Counted from the stretch's first letter, positions 9,433 through 19,859 are shown. The stretch is 64,000 nt of DNA from Robiginitomaculum sp. (GCA_002733805.1 NVXG01000005.1:37054-101053); one strand, 5' to 3'. Notes: generated by a model not told the origin, from the letters alone. Numbers and translations: made by a program.

Positions 9433-10464
9433 CTAAGATGGACTGCCAGAGGTCAGGGATAAAAACACATCTTCGAGATCTGGTTCTTGCGTCTGTAAAT
9501 CCGAAATGGAAATACCGCTGGCCCGAACCTGTTCAATCAACTGCCCGACGCTTTGCGTCCCGGCCCGATACCGAATGTGCAAGGCACCGGCCTCGTCCAG
9601 CTCTGCCTGTAAATCGGACAGGCTTTGTGGGATCTGCTCCAACCTCTCTTTGGGTTGAATGGTCAGGGTTTTATGATCCATACGCTTCAGCAATTTTTCC
9701 TTGGCTTCACAGGCCACAACCTCGCCATGATTGATGATGGCAATGGTATCGCACAGCTCTTGCGCCTCTTCGAGATAATGGGTGGTTAGAATGATGGTCG
9801 CGCCGCGCGCGTTCAACTCGCGCACATAATTCCACAATTGCTTGCGAAGTTCGATGTCCACTCCGGCCGTAGGTTCATCCAGCACCAATACGGGCGGAGA
9901 ATGGACCAATGCTTTGGCCATCAACAATCGTCGCTTCATGCCGCCAGACAGGGACCGGACATAGGCGTTGGCTTTGTCGGCTAGTCCCATGGCCTCGAGG
10001 ATTTCCATGGACCGGCGTTCTTTCTTGGGTACGCCATAAAACCCGGCCTGATATTCCAGACTTTCAATCGGCGTAAAAAACGGGTCCATATTGATCTCTT
10101 GTGGCACCACGCCGATGGCGGCGCGGGCCTGACGCGGATTTTGATCAATATCCACACCCCATATTTCACCGCGCCCGCCGGTTTTCTTTACCAGTCCGGC
10201 AAAGATATTGATCAGGGTCGATTTTCCGGCTCCGTTCGGACCGAGTAATCCAAAAATCGAGCCGCGCCGAATATCCAGACTAACGCCCTTTAGCGCCCGG
10301 ATCGGTGGCAACCCTTTTTGGGCCGGATAGGTTTTTTCCATGTCAAAGGCGCGCAAGGCAAACTCAGGGAGTGTTTCGATCTTGTCTGACAATTTATCCG
10401 CCTCAACCCAAGGCCCGCATTGACCAATGGGCACAGGTGCATAACTATGTGTTTGGCAGTGCAA
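9433..10464 (-). CDS. ABC transporter ATP-binding protein (ABC-2/DrrA-CcmA type)
   Basis: ATPase subunit of an exporter-type ABC system. Walker A GPNGAGKST, Q-loop GVVPQEI, signature LSGGMKRR, Walker B VLVLDEPTAGVD and the switch His in TTHYLEEA are all present, in the order and spacing of DrrA/NodI-like ATPases. The C-terminal 90 residues form the usual accessory extension. No permease gene adjoins, so the partner and substrate are unknown. The start at 10464 gives a non-conserved N-terminal leader; a TTG about 25 codons in (LSDKIETL) is an alternative. It is divergent from the zinc-finger gene at 10489. Confidence 0.9.
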   Translation of the reverse strand: MHCQTHSYAPVPIGQCGPWVEADKLSDKIETLPEFALRAFDMEKTYPAQKGLPPIRALKGVSLDIRRGSIFGLLGPNGAGKSTLINIFAGLVKKTGGRGEIWGVDIDQNPRQARAAIGVVPQEINMDPFFTPIESLEYQAGFYGVPKKERRSMEILEAMGLADKANAYVRSLSGGMKRRLLMAKALVHSPPVLVLDEPTAGVDIELRKQLWNYVRELNARGATIILTTHYLEEAQELCDTIAIINHGEVVACEAKEKLLKRMDHKTLTIQPKERLEQIPQSLSDLQAELDEAGALHIRYRAGTQSVGQLIEQVRASGISISDLQTQEPDLEDVFLSLTSGSPS

Positions 10465-10488
10465 TCACAAGCAGGCGGAGCTGAAAAA

Positions 10489-10674
10489 ATGGCCAATACC
10501 GAAAACAACCCGCGCAGCGAGGCTTTGGACGTCTTTGTAGATACCGCGCGCGTTTCCTGCGATGGCGGCACATCCGGCCATCCCAAAGTGTATTATGATC
10601 TGAATGAAGATGGTGAGGCGTGGTGTTTTTACTGCTCCCGGCATTTCATCCGCCAAAGCGCAAAAGCAGATTAG
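10489..10674 (+). CDS. Small CHCC-type zinc-finger protein
   Basis: A 61-residue protein matching the zf-CHCC family (related to the mitochondrial complex I subunit NDUFS6). Putative zinc ligands are Cys in VSCDGG, His in SGHPKV and two Cys in CFYCSRHF. The track start (10420) runs into the divergent ABC gene; the internal ATG at 10489 has GGAG upstream and begins the conserved part. It lies 33 bp upstream of polA on the same strand. Family members are common in Alphaproteobacteria but their function is not established. Confidence 0.85.
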   Translation: MANTENNPRSEALDVFVDTARVSCDGGTSGHPKVYYDLNEDGEAWCFYCSRHFIRQSAKAD

Positions 10675-10707
10675 TCACCGAATTTTACTACGGGACCGAG
10701 CTAAAAT

Positions 10708-13488
10708 ATGGCCATCACCAAACCAATGGACGAAAACAGCCACCTGATTCTGGTGGATGGTTCGGCTTATATTTTTCGCGCCTACCATGCCTTGCCGCCT
10801 TTGACCCGAAAGTCGGATGGCATCCCGGTCGGGGCAGTCGCCGGGTTTTGTAACATGCTATGGAAGCTGACGGAGGACACGCGAGACGAAGATCACGCCA
10901 CCCATTTTGCGGTTATATTTGATGCAAAAGGCAAGACATTTCGCAACGAGATTTATGACCAATACAAGGCACACCGCCCGCCCGCTCCGGAAGACTTGGT
11001 TCCGCAATTTGCCTTGGTTCGTGATGCCACCCGTGCTTTTGGCCTGCCCGCGATTGAAGAGCCGGGTTTTGAGGCGGATGATCTAATTGCCACTTACGCC
11101 TTTGAGGCAGAAAAGCGTGGTGCAACGGTAACCATTATCTCGTCGGATAAAGACCTGATGCAATTGGTTACCGACAAAACCGATATGTTGGACCCAATGA
11201 AAAACCTGCGTATTCGGGCCGAACAGGTGCGGGACAAATTTGGCGTAGGGCCGGATCGGGTCATTGACGTACAAGCCTTAGCTGGAGACAGCGCTGACAA
11301 CGTACCGGGCGTTCCGGGGATCGGCGTAAAAACCGCAGCAGCTTTGGTTGAGGAATTTGGTGATCTTGAAAGTATTTTGGCTGGTGCCCACACGATCAAA
11401 CAAAACAAACGCCGTGAAAACCTGATTGAATTTGCCGATCTGGCCCGGATCAGCTTGGAACTAGTTACGTTACGCAAAGATACCCCGATGCCCGATCCTC
11501 TGGATGATCTGGGTTGTTGCGATGTAGAATCAGAGGTTTTGCTGTCTTTCTTGCAAGATATGGAGTTTTCAACCCTGACACGCCGGGTGCAGGCGGCGTT
11601 TGCTCTGCCAGCCGACCCGACAGAATTTGAAGACACCTCTACACCGGTGATCTCGGATGAGGGATACGAATGTGTAACCGACATGAAGGTGCTGCACAGT
11701 TGGATAGACAAGGCCTATAAAGCCGGACGGGTTGCAGTGGATACCGAAACGGATCGTTTGTCGGCCACCCATTCCAAACTGGTCGGTATTTCCCTGTCTC
11801 ATGCACCGGGGTTGGCTTGTTACATTCCATTGGGACATACCGGGGCCGGGGATTTGATGTCGGTCGTACCGGCGCAACTGGGCCTGAAAGAAGCACTAGA
11901 CGCGTTGGCTCCTTTGTTACGTGATCCCAATGTGCTGAAGATCGGCCAAAATCTGAAATATGATATGGGGGTGTTTCACCGCTATGGGATTGATCTAACG
12001 CCAATTGATGACACGATGTTGTTGTCTTACGTATTGGATGGCGGCAAACACCGTCATGGTATGGACGCGTTATCAGAACGGTATTTGGGCCATGTACCTA
12101 TTCCGTTCAAACAGGTTTGCGGCGTTGGCAAATCACAAATCAGTTTTGCCCAAGTTGATCTGGAACCGGCCACTAAGTATGCGGCCGAAGATGCCGATGT
12201 CACTCTTCGTTTGTGGCAGATATTAAAACCAAGATTAGCCGCCGAGAAAATGAGCGTTGTTTATGAAACGCTGGAGCGGACCATGCCCCGGGTTTTGTCA
12301 GATATGGAACTGGCTGGAATACGGGTGGATCGGGCCGAGCTGTCGCGGCTTTCGTTGAAATTTGCACAAAAAATGGCCGAGTTTGAGGATGAAGCCAAAG
12401 CACTGGCCAAACGCTCGTTTAATCTGGCCTCGCCCAAGCAATTGGGTGAAATTCTGTTTGATGAAATGGGGCTTTCCGGTGGTAAAAAAACCAAAACTGG
12501 GGCCTGGAAAACCGATGCCAAGGTGTTGGAACAATTGTCAAATGACGGCCATGAATTGCCCAAGACCATTTTGGGCTGGCGGCAATTACAGAAACTGAAG
12601 AGCACGTATACAGATGCGTTGGGTGCGGCGGCAGACCCCGAAACCTCGCGGGTGCATACCTCTTTCATGTTGGCCTCGACCACAACGGGCCGCCTTGCGT
12701 CCAGTGATCCCAATTTGATGAATATTCCAATTCGCACCGAAGAGGGTCGCAAAATCCGCGCCGCCTTTGTGGCGGAGAAGGGTAAGTTGTTGCTCAGTGC
12801 TGACTATAGCCAGATCGAATTGCGCGTGTTGGCCCATATTGCCGAGGTGGGAACCTTGCGTCAGGCATTTGCCGATGGACTGGATATTCATGCCATGACC
12901 GCCTCCGAGATATTCGGTGTGCCGATTGAGGGTATGGACCCAGGTATCCGTCGCCAAGCCAAGGCAATTAATTTTGGAATTATCTACGGTATTTCCGCAT
13001 TCGGGTTGGCGATCCAACTTGATATTTCACGAAGCGAAGCAGCTGATTATATCAAAGCCTATTTTGCCAAATTCCCGGGCATTCGGGATTATATGGAAGC
13101 CACCAAGGCCAGTGCTCGTGAAAACGGCTATGTCAGCACCTTGTTTGGGCGAAAATGCTGGTGCCAACAGATCAATGACAAAAACCCGATGAACCGAAAT
13201 TTTGCGGAACGCCAAGCGATCAATGCACCCATTCAAGGCACAGCGGCCGACATTATGCGCCGCGCTATGATTCGAATGCCACAAGCCCTGCAAAGCTCTG
13301 GTCTGTCGGCTACCATGTTGTTGCAGGTCCATGATGAATTGGTGTTTGAAGTAAAAGAAGCTGAAGTGGATCAACTGGCCGAACTGGCCGGGAATGTTAT
13401 GCAAAATGCCTGCGCGCCGGCGCTTGAACTATGCGTGCCACTGGTGGTCGATAGTGGTGCCGGGCCAAATTGGGATGTAGCACACTAG
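10708..13488 (+). CDS. polA: DNA polymerase I
   Basis: Replication/repair polymerase that removes Okazaki primers and fills gaps. At 926 residues it is full length with three domains: an N-terminal 5'-3' exonuclease (LVDGSAYIFRAYHA, IISSDKDLMQLV, GDSADNVPGVPGIG), a 3'-5' proofreading domain with intact DTETDRL and YAAEDADVT, and a C-terminal polymerase domain (LLSADYSQIELRVLAHI, RRQAKAINFGIIYG, LLQVHDELVFEV). It can start at 10708 or at ATG 10726 (MDENSHLILVDG). No damage is visible. Confidence 0.97.
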   Translation: MAITKPMDENSHLILVDGSAYIFRAYHALPPLTRKSDGIPVGAVAGFCNMLWKLTEDTRDEDHATHFAVIFDAKGKTFRNEIYDQYKAHRPPAPEDLVPQFALVRDATRAFGLPAIEEPGFEADDLIATYAFEAEKRGATVTIISSDKDLMQLVTDKTDMLDPMKNLRIRAEQVRDKFGVGPDRVIDVQALAGDSADNVPGVPGIGVKTAAALVEEFGDLESILAGAHTIKQNKRRENLIEFADLARISLELVTLRKDTPMPDPLDDLGCCDVESEVLLSFLQDMEFSTLTRRVQAAFALPADPTEFEDTSTPVISDEGYECVTDMKVLHSWIDKAYKAGRVAVDTETDRLSATHSKLVGISLSHAPGLACYIPLGHTGAGDLMSVVPAQLGLKEALDALAPLLRDPNVLKIGQNLKYDMGVFHRYGIDLTPIDDTMLLSYVLDGGKHRHGMDALSERYLGHVPIPFKQVCGVGKSQISFAQVDLEPATKYAAEDADVTLRLWQILKPRLAAEKMSVVYETLERTMPRVLSDMELAGIRVDRAELSRLSLKFAQKMAEFEDEAKALAKRSFNLASPKQLGEILFDEMGLSGGKKTKTGAWKTDAKVLEQLSNDGHELPKTILGWRQLQKLKSTYTDALGAAADPETSRVHTSFMLASTTTGRLASSDPNLMNIPIRTEEGRKIRAAFVAEKGKLLLSADYSQIELRVLAHIAEVGTLRQAFADGLDIHAMTASEIFGVPIEGMDPGIRRQAKAINFGIIYGISAFGLAIQLDISRSEAADYIKAYFAKFPGIRDYMEATKASARENGYVSTLFGRKCWCQQINDKNPMNRNFAERQAINAPIQGTAADIMRRAMIRMPQALQSSGLSATMLLQVHDELVFEVKEAEVDQLAELAGNVMQNACAPALELCVPLVVDSGAGPNWDVAH

Positions 13489-13509
13489 GAAAATCTCTTC
13501 CGGTTCGAG

Positions 13510-15192
13510 TTATTTTGCTAAAGTCCGGGCCTGATCCATCATGCGCCCAACGATACGGGTTGTGTTGATTGTAGCTTGGTCACCAGCTTGCAACGCCGTT
13601 CTGACTTGCTGTGACCGCAATTGTTTCAGCACACGTCGACACACATCATCCGAGCAGGTTCCTACGGTGAGAATACCGGCATCACATAGTTTCATCAGGG
13701 AGTAGGCAATCTCGATCGCTGGCTTTTTTTGTTGCTCCAACTGGTTCAACACGTCGGTATCTTGCACGACTTCAGCGCAAAGTGCGTCCAATTGAGCAAA
13801 TAATTCATCACGATCGGCTGGTGCAAAACTGCTGCTTCTGACGATGCGTTGGGCATGGGCGATTTTGGCGATGCGGGACAATGGCTTGTCCGGCCCATGC
13901 GCGAACCAGGTTCTGGTTTTATGCGCTCCGATAACCCCGCGCAAATATGAGGCGAGTTTTACCTTATTGTGATCGCCAACAATACTTTCTTCGAACTGGA
14001 CCAGTTTTCGAATTTCTTCCGATGCGTTGTTATGGCACGTGCCAAGCAAAGTTTGAATCGTTTCGTTTTCCAACAAACGGGCCGAACGCGAAGCAAAGGC
14101 TTCGGCCAGCCGGTCAATCGGCGCCAAGGCTTGGTCAACCCGGGTCATTCGCGAAGCCAATGTTCGGTTCAATTCGACCTCGCGATCAAAATCGTCTGGA
14201 AACAGCCGCCTAGGCCCGGATAATTCCCGAAATACCCGGGCGCTCAAGGCGCTTTGGGTCACCGGAAGTCGTTTCGATGAAATGGCGATGGCCAGCATTT
14301 GAGCACCATTCGTCCCGCCTTGCGGCGCATTACCGATCAGTATATCGGTAATGCGATCCAGTCGCTCGCCCAGATTTTTACCATCAACCAGTGCATCCAA
14401 GGCGTACGGCAAGGATGCCGTTTCCGAAAGAAACTCATCGAGCATTTCAATGGATACTTCAAATCCTTCGCCTTCGACCAAAGCGTCAGATACACACCCG
14501 GCCAAAAAAGAAAACTTTTCATCCCATTTTTTCATCGACATCATGGCTTGTGCCAACGCGTGACGCAGGGCAAAGCCAGGTTCGGAATGCGCCCGAGTCG
14601 CGACAAAGGTTGCGCTGTACCCTTTCTTTTGGAAGCCGGGCAGGGCGTTGCTTTTATCAAGTTTTCGCAATCGGTCGGTCGATTTGTCGGCCAGCTCGGT
14701 CAGACGTAACACAATATGTTGCACCGAACACTCCTGAGCACCGGCTTGGGCAATGGCTACTTTTTGAATGGCGTGTTGTCGGTCGAACCCAGCTGCTGCA
14801 AGGGTTTCTGCCAGATCAGGCCGGTGCAGCAATTCGATAACGCTGATACCGTTTCGTTTCAACCAAGGTCCCAATGCTCGCCCCAAAGTGCGCCGGGCAT
14901 GTAAGGTGTAAAGATCAGAAGGAGTCGAGCAAGGCGGGTCCATCCGGTTGTTTTCGCGTAATTTTCGTTGATGATTTTCCGGTCCCTTGGAAAAAATAGA
15001 AACCGAATGGAAAACATTATTGATTTCATCAAATGATTCTTTGGTCACCCGGACTGAAGTTTCCTCAGACGCGTCACGTTCGGTTTTGGCTGTTTCAAGG
15101 GCTTCTGTCCGATCTTCACAGGCCATGGTCAGGTTCCAACCGGCCTTTTTGTGTCTTTTGACAAACACTTCATAATGGATATTTGCGCTCAT
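13510..15192 (-). CDS. Hypothetical 560-aa protein, unrecognised
   Basis: No family was recognised. The protein is soluble-looking, with no signal peptide or clear membrane helix. The first 70 residues are polar (VFVKRHKKAGWNLTMACEDR). From about 95 on it is largely helical, Ala/Leu/Arg-rich, with repeated heptad-like stretches, and it ends VGRMMDQARTLAK. The start ATG at 15192 has GGGGA at good spacing. It is convergent with polA (21 bp between stops) and divergent from chvI. Base composition matches the core genes on both sides, so it looks resident rather than acquired. Confidence 0.75.
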   Translation of the reverse strand: MSANIHYEVFVKRHKKAGWNLTMACEDRTEALETAKTERDASEETSVRVTKESFDEINNVFHSVSIFSKGPENHQRKLRENNRMDPPCSTPSDLYTLHARRTLGRALGPWLKRNGISVIELLHRPDLAETLAAAGFDRQHAIQKVAIAQAGAQECSVQHIVLRLTELADKSTDRLRKLDKSNALPGFQKKGYSATFVATRAHSEPGFALRHALAQAMMSMKKWDEKFSFLAGCVSDALVEGEGFEVSIEMLDEFLSETASLPYALDALVDGKNLGERLDRITDILIGNAPQGGTNGAQMLAIAISSKRLPVTQSALSARVFRELSGPRRLFPDDFDREVELNRTLASRMTRVDQALAPIDRLAEAFASRSARLLENETIQTLLGTCHNNASEEIRKLVQFEESIVGDHNKVKLASYLRGVIGAHKTRTWFAHGPDKPLSRIAKIAHAQRIVRSSSFAPADRDELFAQLDALCAEVVQDTDVLNQLEQQKKPAIEIAYSLMKLCDAGILTVGTCSDDVCRRVLKQLRSQQVRTALQAGDQATINTTRIVGRMMDQARTLAK

Positions 15193-15330
15193 CGGTTGTC
15201 CCCGGCAGTTGAATTTTTGTAAAACTAACGATAAGGGCTTAAGGCCTTATGAAAGTCGCAATTGTGCCGACTTTTCGTCTTGTGCCCATGCAGTACTCAT
15301 TGGAACAGCAAAACCAGTTTGGGGATTACC

Positions 15331-16026
15331 ATGACCAATATTGCCCTTGTCGACGATGATGAGAATATTCTGACCTCAGTTTCCATGTTTCTGGAAGGCG
15401 AAGGCTTTGAGGTTCGATGTTATCATGATGGTGTTACCGCATTAGCTGCTTTAACGGATTTACCGCCTGATCTGGCCATATTCGATGTTAAAATGCCGCG
15501 AATGGATGGTATGGAATTGTTACGTCGTTGGCGGCAAACTTCGGATGTTCCGGTCATTTTTCTCACTTCCAAGGGCGATGAAATTGATGAAGCTCTGGGC
15601 CTGCACTTAGGGGCCGACGATTATATCACAAAACCTTTTTCCCAACGATTGCTGGCCGGGCGGATCAATGCCGTCTTGCGCCGCACCCAAGGCACCAGCG
15701 GCGAGCGCGAGAACAGCGATGAAAAAGTCATTGTCCGGGGCAATCTTACGCTTGATCCAAATCGACATTCCTGTGTTTGGGATGGACAGCCGGTTCGCTT
15801 GACTGTCACCGAGTTTCTCATTCTGCAAGCATTGGCCAATCGACCCGGTTACGTGAAATCCCGTGACCAGTTGATGGATGCGGCCTATGATGATCAGATC
15901 TATGTAGATGATCGAACGATTGATAGTCATATCAAGCGTTTGCGTAAGAAGTTCCGGGTGGTGGACCAACAATTTGACTCGATTGAAACCCTTTACGGCG
16001 TCGGATACCGCTACAACAACGCCTGA
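15331..16026 (+). CDS. chvI: ChvI-type OmpR/PhoB response regulator
   Basis: DNA-binding response regulator of the ChvG/ChvI system, which controls envelope and acid/host-related genes in Alphaproteobacteria. The receiver domain (1-120) carries [11 protein letters not shown], the phospho-Asp in [12 protein letters not shown], Thr in FLTSK and Lys in ITKPFS. The C-terminal winged helix (about 135-231) contains [17 protein letters not shown] and [16 protein letters not shown]. The track start at 15262 is upstream; the ATG at 15331 begins the conserved [10 protein letters not shown]. Its 3' end overlaps the start of chvG. Confidence 0.93.
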   Translation: MTNIALVDDDENILTSVSMFLEGEGFEVRCYHDGVTALAALTDLPPDLAIFDVKMPRMDGMELLRRWRQTSDVPVIFLTSKGDEIDEALGLHLGADDYITKPFSQRLLAGRINAVLRRTQGTSGERENSDEKVIVRGNLTLDPNRHSCVWDGQPVRLTVTEFLILQALANRPGYVKSRDQLMDAAYDDQIYVDDRTIDSHIKRLRKKFRVVDQQFDSIETLYGVGYRYNNA

Positions 16027-17632
16027 TTCTAGAAGGACGCGGACTTGGGGTGTTTCCAGACTCTCCCGGCAAATTCTGATTGCCAATTTGGCAGGTTTGC
16101 TTGTTCTGGTGATCGGCGTGCTGGTCTTGGATGAAATGCGCGAGGGGCTGATCGACGCCCGAATTGCCAATTTGCGGGCACAGGGCGAACTGATCGCTGG
16201 CGTGCTCGAAGAAACCTCCACCGTCGGCTCCCCCATACCGCGCATGGACTCGGAGCGGGCCAGAACGGTCATGAATGGGCTGTTTCTTTCGGATGCGGCG
16301 GCGCGCGTGCAATTGTTTGATGAATACGGCGGGATGATTACCGATAGTAATATCTTGCGGGATCAGGTTCGGGTCAATCCGTTGGCCCCGGTGCGCGATG
16401 AGGCCAGTTTTCGCAAAAAACTATCAGACTGGTTGACCGCGAGTGGCCGGTTTGTGGCGAGGTTTAACCCGTTTTCTCAAAATAATTCGCAGATAATTCG
16501 AACCCGAGCTGAAGAGGTTGGCTTTGCATTACTTGGAGAAACCGTGGCTGGCGAGCGCATTGATGAAAATGGCGAGCGGGTGGTCAGCGTATCGGTCCCT
16601 GTGCAGCACGTAATTGCCGTGTTGGGGGTAGTTACGGTTGAGAGCAATGATGTCAGCGAAATCGTGGCTGCGGAAAGGCGAGCTTTGTTCCCCTTTATTA
16701 TTGTAGCCATTTTGGTCACTATGATGTCGTCGATTATGTTGACCGTTTTGATTGCCCGGCCCATTCGTTCGTTGGCCGAAGCAGCCGACCGGGTACGTCG
16801 CAGTGGCGGTCGTCAGGTTAATATCCCTGATATGTCGTCCCGACGCGACGAGATCGGCGATTTGTCGAAGTCATTGCAGAGCATGACGAGTGCGCTGTAT
16901 GAACGTCTGGGTGCCATTGAAAGTTTTGCGGCAGATGTATCCCACGAGATCAAAAACCCACTGACCTCAATTCGCAGTGCGGTAGAGACTCTGCCCAATG
17001 CCAAAAATGCAGATGCCCGGCAAAAGCTCTTGAGCATTTTGAATTCTGACGTTTCGCGACTTGATCGATTGATCACCGATATTTCTGCCTCGTCCCGGCT
17101 TGATATTGATCTGGCCCGGGCGCGGGCTGAACCGATTGATTTACCCTTGTTTATCAGGGACATCATCTCGATTTACCAAGGAACACCTGCAGCCAAAGCC
17201 GTTTCGATCCAGTTTGAGCTGGCACCTGATGCGCCGCAAATCTTGTATGGTGTGGAAGAGCCGTTAGCGCGGGTCTTGCAAAACCTGATTGATAACGCGA
17301 TTACGTTTTCACCCAAAAAGGGTAATATTACTGTTCGGTTGGGTACAAGTGGTGAGCTTGAAAATCGTACCGAATCCAATCCAATCGCCCGCATTGAGAT
17401 CGAAGACCAAGGACCGGGCATCCCACCGGATAACCTGGAGACGGTTTTTCACCGATTTTATACGGATCGCCCGAAAGGGCAGAAATTTGGTACCCATTCC
17501 GGTTTGGGTCTGGCCATTGTCCGGCAGATTGTGTCGGCTCATAAAGGGCGAATTTGGGCCGAAAATGCTGTGGACAATGTCGACAAGATCACTGGAGCTC
17601 GCTTTGTGGTCGAATTACCACTGCGGCAATGA
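15983..17632 (+). CDS. chvG: ChvG-type sensor histidine kinase
   Basis: Membrane sensor kinase for ChvI. TM1 is about 30-50 ([18 protein letters not shown]), followed by a periplasmic domain of about 200 residues, TM2 ([20 protein letters not shown]), HAMP, HisKA (His in [17 protein letters not shown]) and HATPase ([31 protein letters not shown]). The track start (15908) overlaps chvI by about 40 codons. The TTG at 15983 gives a 44-nt overlap and a more usual N-terminus, but no ATG is available, so the start is uncertain. In many relatives hprK lies between chvG and PTS IIA; here the PTS IIA gene follows after 63 bp. Confidence 0.92.
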   Translation: MKPFTASDTATTTPDSRRTRTWGVSRLSRQILIANLAGLLVLVIGVLVLDEMREGLIDARIANLRAQGELIAGVLEETSTVGSPIPRMDSERARTVMNGLFLSDAAARVQLFDEYGGMITDSNILRDQVRVNPLAPVRDEASFRKKLSDWLTASGRFVARFNPFSQNNSQIIRTRAEEVGFALLGETVAGERIDENGERVVSVSVPVQHVIAVLGVVTVESNDVSEIVAAERRALFPFIIVAILVTMMSSIMLTVLIARPIRSLAEAADRVRRSGGRQVNIPDMSSRRDEIGDLSKSLQSMTSALYERLGAIESFAADVSHEIKNPLTSIRSAVETLPNAKNADARQKLLSILNSDVSRLDRLITDISASSRLDIDLARARAEPIDLPLFIRDIISIYQGTPAAKAVSIQFELAPDAPQILYGVEEPLARVLQNLIDNAITFSPKKGNITVRLGTSGELENRTESNPIARIEIEDQGPGIPPDNLETVFHRFYTDRPKGQKFGTHSGLGLAIVRQIVSAHKGRIWAENAVDNVDKITGARFVVELPLRQ

Positions 17633-17695
17633 CGAAAGCGCTAGCCAGCGATGAAACTTTGAGTTTAACTCCAGCATCATGATACGAGAAAAACC

Positions 17696-18100
17696 ATGAT
17701 TGGTCTGGTTGTTGTTACCCATGGTCATTTGGCCAAGGAGTTTGTTGAGGCGGTCGAACATGTGGTGGGCGGCCAGAAACAGATCGTGGCCATTTGTATT
17801 GAAGCTGACGATGATCTGGACCAGCGCAGCCGGGAAATTCGTGAGGCAGTCGAAGACGTTGGCGACGGCGATGGGGTCATTTTGCTGACTGACATGTTTG
17901 GCGGCACACCCTCAAATCTGGCACTGAAACTACTCTCGGCCGGACAGGTTGAGGTCTTGGCCGGGATCAATCTTCCAATGTTGATCAAGTTGGCTGAAGC
18001 CCGAAAAACCTTAAGTCTGGCCGAAGCCTGCGAGACCGCGTTGGAAGCGGGCCGCAAATATATGGCAATTGCTTCTGAAGTATTGGGTCGCCGGGAATGA
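17696..18100 (+). CDS. PTS EIIA component of the mannose family (regulatory PTS)
   Basis: A 134-residue EIIA(Man)-fold phosphocarrier. The active-site His lies in VVVTHGHLAKE (residue 9 or 11), and the conserved DMFGGTPSNLA loop is present. In Alphaproteobacteria this protein works with HPr and EI(Ntr) as an incomplete, regulatory phosphotransferase chain rather than as a sugar transporter. The stop overlaps the HPr start by four bases (ATGA), so the two are translationally coupled. Confidence 0.92.
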   Translation: MIGLVVVTHGHLAKEFVEAVEHVVGGQKQIVAICIEADDDLDQRSREIREAVEDVGDGDGVILLTDMFGGTPSNLALKLLSAGQVEVLAGINLPMLIKLAEARKTLSLAEACETALEAGRKYMAIASEVLGRRE

Positions 18101-18402
18101 ACAAGTCAGATAGCGACAATTCTGTTTGCCAAAGCCAAGTGATCATTGTGAATGACAAGGGCTTGCACGCCAGAGCCGCCGCTAAATTCGTTTCGCTGGC
18201 GGCTGAATACACATCGGAAGTGTACGTTTGTTGCAATGGGGAACGAGTCAACGCTGATTCGATCATGGAACTGCTCATGCTGGCTTGTGAAAAAGGCAAG
18301 GCCGTTACCATTGAAGCAACAGGTCCAGATGCAGGCGACGCATTGGGCGCGTTGATCGAATTGATTGACGATGGGTTTGGTGAAAACCAATCGAGCCAAT
18401 AA
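18097..18402 (+). CDS. ptsH: HPr phosphocarrier protein
   Basis: A 101-residue HPr. The EI-dependent phosphorylation site is the His in KGLHARAAAKFV. The HprK/P regulatory serine region is preserved as VNADSIMELLMLAC, although no hprK gene is found nearby. It is coupled to the upstream EIIA gene and followed within 5 bp by the palindromic operator in front of ahcY, so the PTS operon and ahcY are probably separate transcription units. Confidence 0.93.
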   Translation: MNKSDSDNSVCQSQVIIVNDKGLHARAAAKFVSLAAEYTSEVYVCCNGERVNADSIMELLMLACEKGKAVTIEATGPDAGDALGALIELIDDGFGENQSSQ

Positions 18403-18406
18403 CCAA

Positions 18407-18426
18407 ATATAAAGATATCCTTATGT
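18407..18426. promoter_or_regulatory. Probable SahR operator upstream of ahcY
   Basis: ATATAAAGATATCCTTATGT matches the perfect 20-bp palindrome in front of the sahR-like gene (40459-40478) at 18 of 20 positions. It stands about 120 bp before the ahcY start codon. ArsR-methyltransferase regulators of the SahR type are known to control ahcY and methionine-cycle genes in Proteobacteria; binding here is inference. Confidence 0.7.
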
Positions 18427-18544
18427 AATGATTGCCAAGTCGGTTCTGGATTGCTATAGGCGGCCCGGAAAACCGTTCTTGGGCACCGGATGACGGCTTT
18501 TTGGTGCCATTTTTCTCTCATGCCGAAATACTTGGGAGCGTCCT

Positions 18545-19837
18545 ATGGCCGCCAATGATTATAAAGTAGCTGATATTTCTCTGGCCGATTGGGGCCGCAA
18601 GGAAATCGTGATTGCCGAGATTGAAATGCCCGGCTTGATGTCTATTCGAGCCGAATACGCGCAAAGCCAACCATTGGCTGGTGCGCGGATTATTGGCTGT
18701 CTGCACATGACCATTCAAACTGCCGTATTGATTGAAACCCTGACTGCATTGGGGGCCGAAGTTCGTTGGTCGTCTTGCAATATTTTCTCAACGCAGGATC
18801 AGGCTGCGGCGGCAATTGCTGCCACTGGTGTTCCGGTTTTTGCCTGGAAAGGTGAGACCGAAGAAGAATACGAATGGTGCATCAAGCAAACCATCACTGG
18901 TCCAGATGGCTGGAAACCAAATATGTTGTTGGATGATGGCGGTGACCTGACTCTGATTATTCACGAGAAATACCCAGAACTGATGGCCGACATCAAAGGC
19001 GTTTCCGAAGAAACCACCACCGGCGTGCATCGCCTCTATGAAATGGCCAAAGCGGGAACCCTGAAAATCCCAGCCATTAACGTCAATGATAGTGTTACCA
19101 AATCCAAATTTGATAACAAATATGGTTGCCGGGAAAGTCTGGTCGACGCCATCCGGCGTGGTACCGACGTGATGATGGCCGGTAAATTGGCCGTGGTTTG
19201 CGGTTATGGCGATGTGGGTAAAGGCTCGGCACAAAGCCTGTCTGGTTCCGGTGCGCGGGTGATCGTGACCGAGATTGATCCAATTTGTGCGTTGCAAGCT
19301 TCAATGGACGGCTTTGAAGTTCGGCGTCTGGACGATGTGGTGTCCAATGTGGATATCATTGTAACCACTACGGGTAACAAAGACATTGTCACAGCCGATC
19401 ACATGCGCGCCCTAAAAGACATGGCGATTGTTTGTAATATCGGGCATTTCGACACTGAAATCGCTGTTGCTGATATGAAGAATTACAAATGGACCAATAT
19501 CAAACCGCAAGTCGATATGATTGATCTGCCATCTGGCAACCGGATGATCCTTCTCTCCGAAGGTCGTTTGGTCAATTTGGGTAATGCGACTGGCCACCCA
19601 AGTTTTGTGATGTCGGCTAGTTTCGCCAACCAGACTTTGGCTCAGATCGAATTGTGGAACCATTCTGAAAAATATGATGTGGGTGTGTACACCTTGCCGA
19701 AGCATTTGGACGAAAAAGTGGCTCGCTTGCATTTAGCCAAATTGAGCGCAGACCTGACCATACTGACCGATGAACAAGCCGAGTATATCGGGGTTGATAA
19801 AGCCGGTCCGTTCAAAGGCGATGCCTATCGGTACTAG
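18545..19837 (+). CDS. ahcY: Adenosylhomocysteinase (SAH hydrolase)
   Basis: Cytoplasmic NAD-dependent enzyme that splits S-adenosylhomocysteine into homocysteine and adenosine, closing the methyl cycle. At 430 residues it is normal length for the bacterial form without the large insertion. Seen motifs: [11 protein letters not shown], the NAD site [33 protein letters not shown] and the C-terminal [12 protein letters not shown]. The start ATG at 18545 has GGGAG upstream. Probably repressed by SahR through the site at 18407-18426, and functionally tied to the sahR-metF-metH cluster in this window. Confidence 0.97.
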   Translation: MAANDYKVADISLADWGRKEIVIAEIEMPGLMSIRAEYAQSQPLAGARIIGCLHMTIQTAVLIETLTALGAEVRWSSCNIFSTQDQAAAAIAATGVPVFAWKGETEEEYEWCIKQTITGPDGWKPNMLLDDGGDLTLIIHEKYPELMADIKGVSEETTTGVHRLYEMAKAGTLKIPAINVNDSVTKSKFDNKYGCRESLVDAIRRGTDVMMAGKLAVVCGYGDVGKGSAQSLSGSGARVIVTEIDPICALQASMDGFEVRRLDDVVSNVDIIVTTTGNKDIVTADHMRALKDMAIVCNIGHFDTEIAVADMKNYKWTNIKPQVDMIDLPSGNRMILLSEGRLVNLGNATGHPSFVMSASFANQTLAQIELWNHSEKYDVGVYTLPKHLDEKVARLHLAKLSADLTILTDEQAEYIGVDKAGPFKGDAYRY

Positions 19838-19859
19838 AAACAGCGTCACAGAATACAGA

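Noticed and set aside
11094-11711. 205-aa minus-strand ORF within polA
   Set aside because: Shadow frame; polA is clearly coding and the ORF has Ser/Arg-rich shadow composition. Likewise the ORFs at 5237-5560, 35085-35567, 43526-44062 and 57460-57913.
18427-18544. ahcY leader as an SAH or SAM riboswitch
   Set aside because: No recognisable conserved core was found, and the palindrome plus regulator gene explain regulation better.
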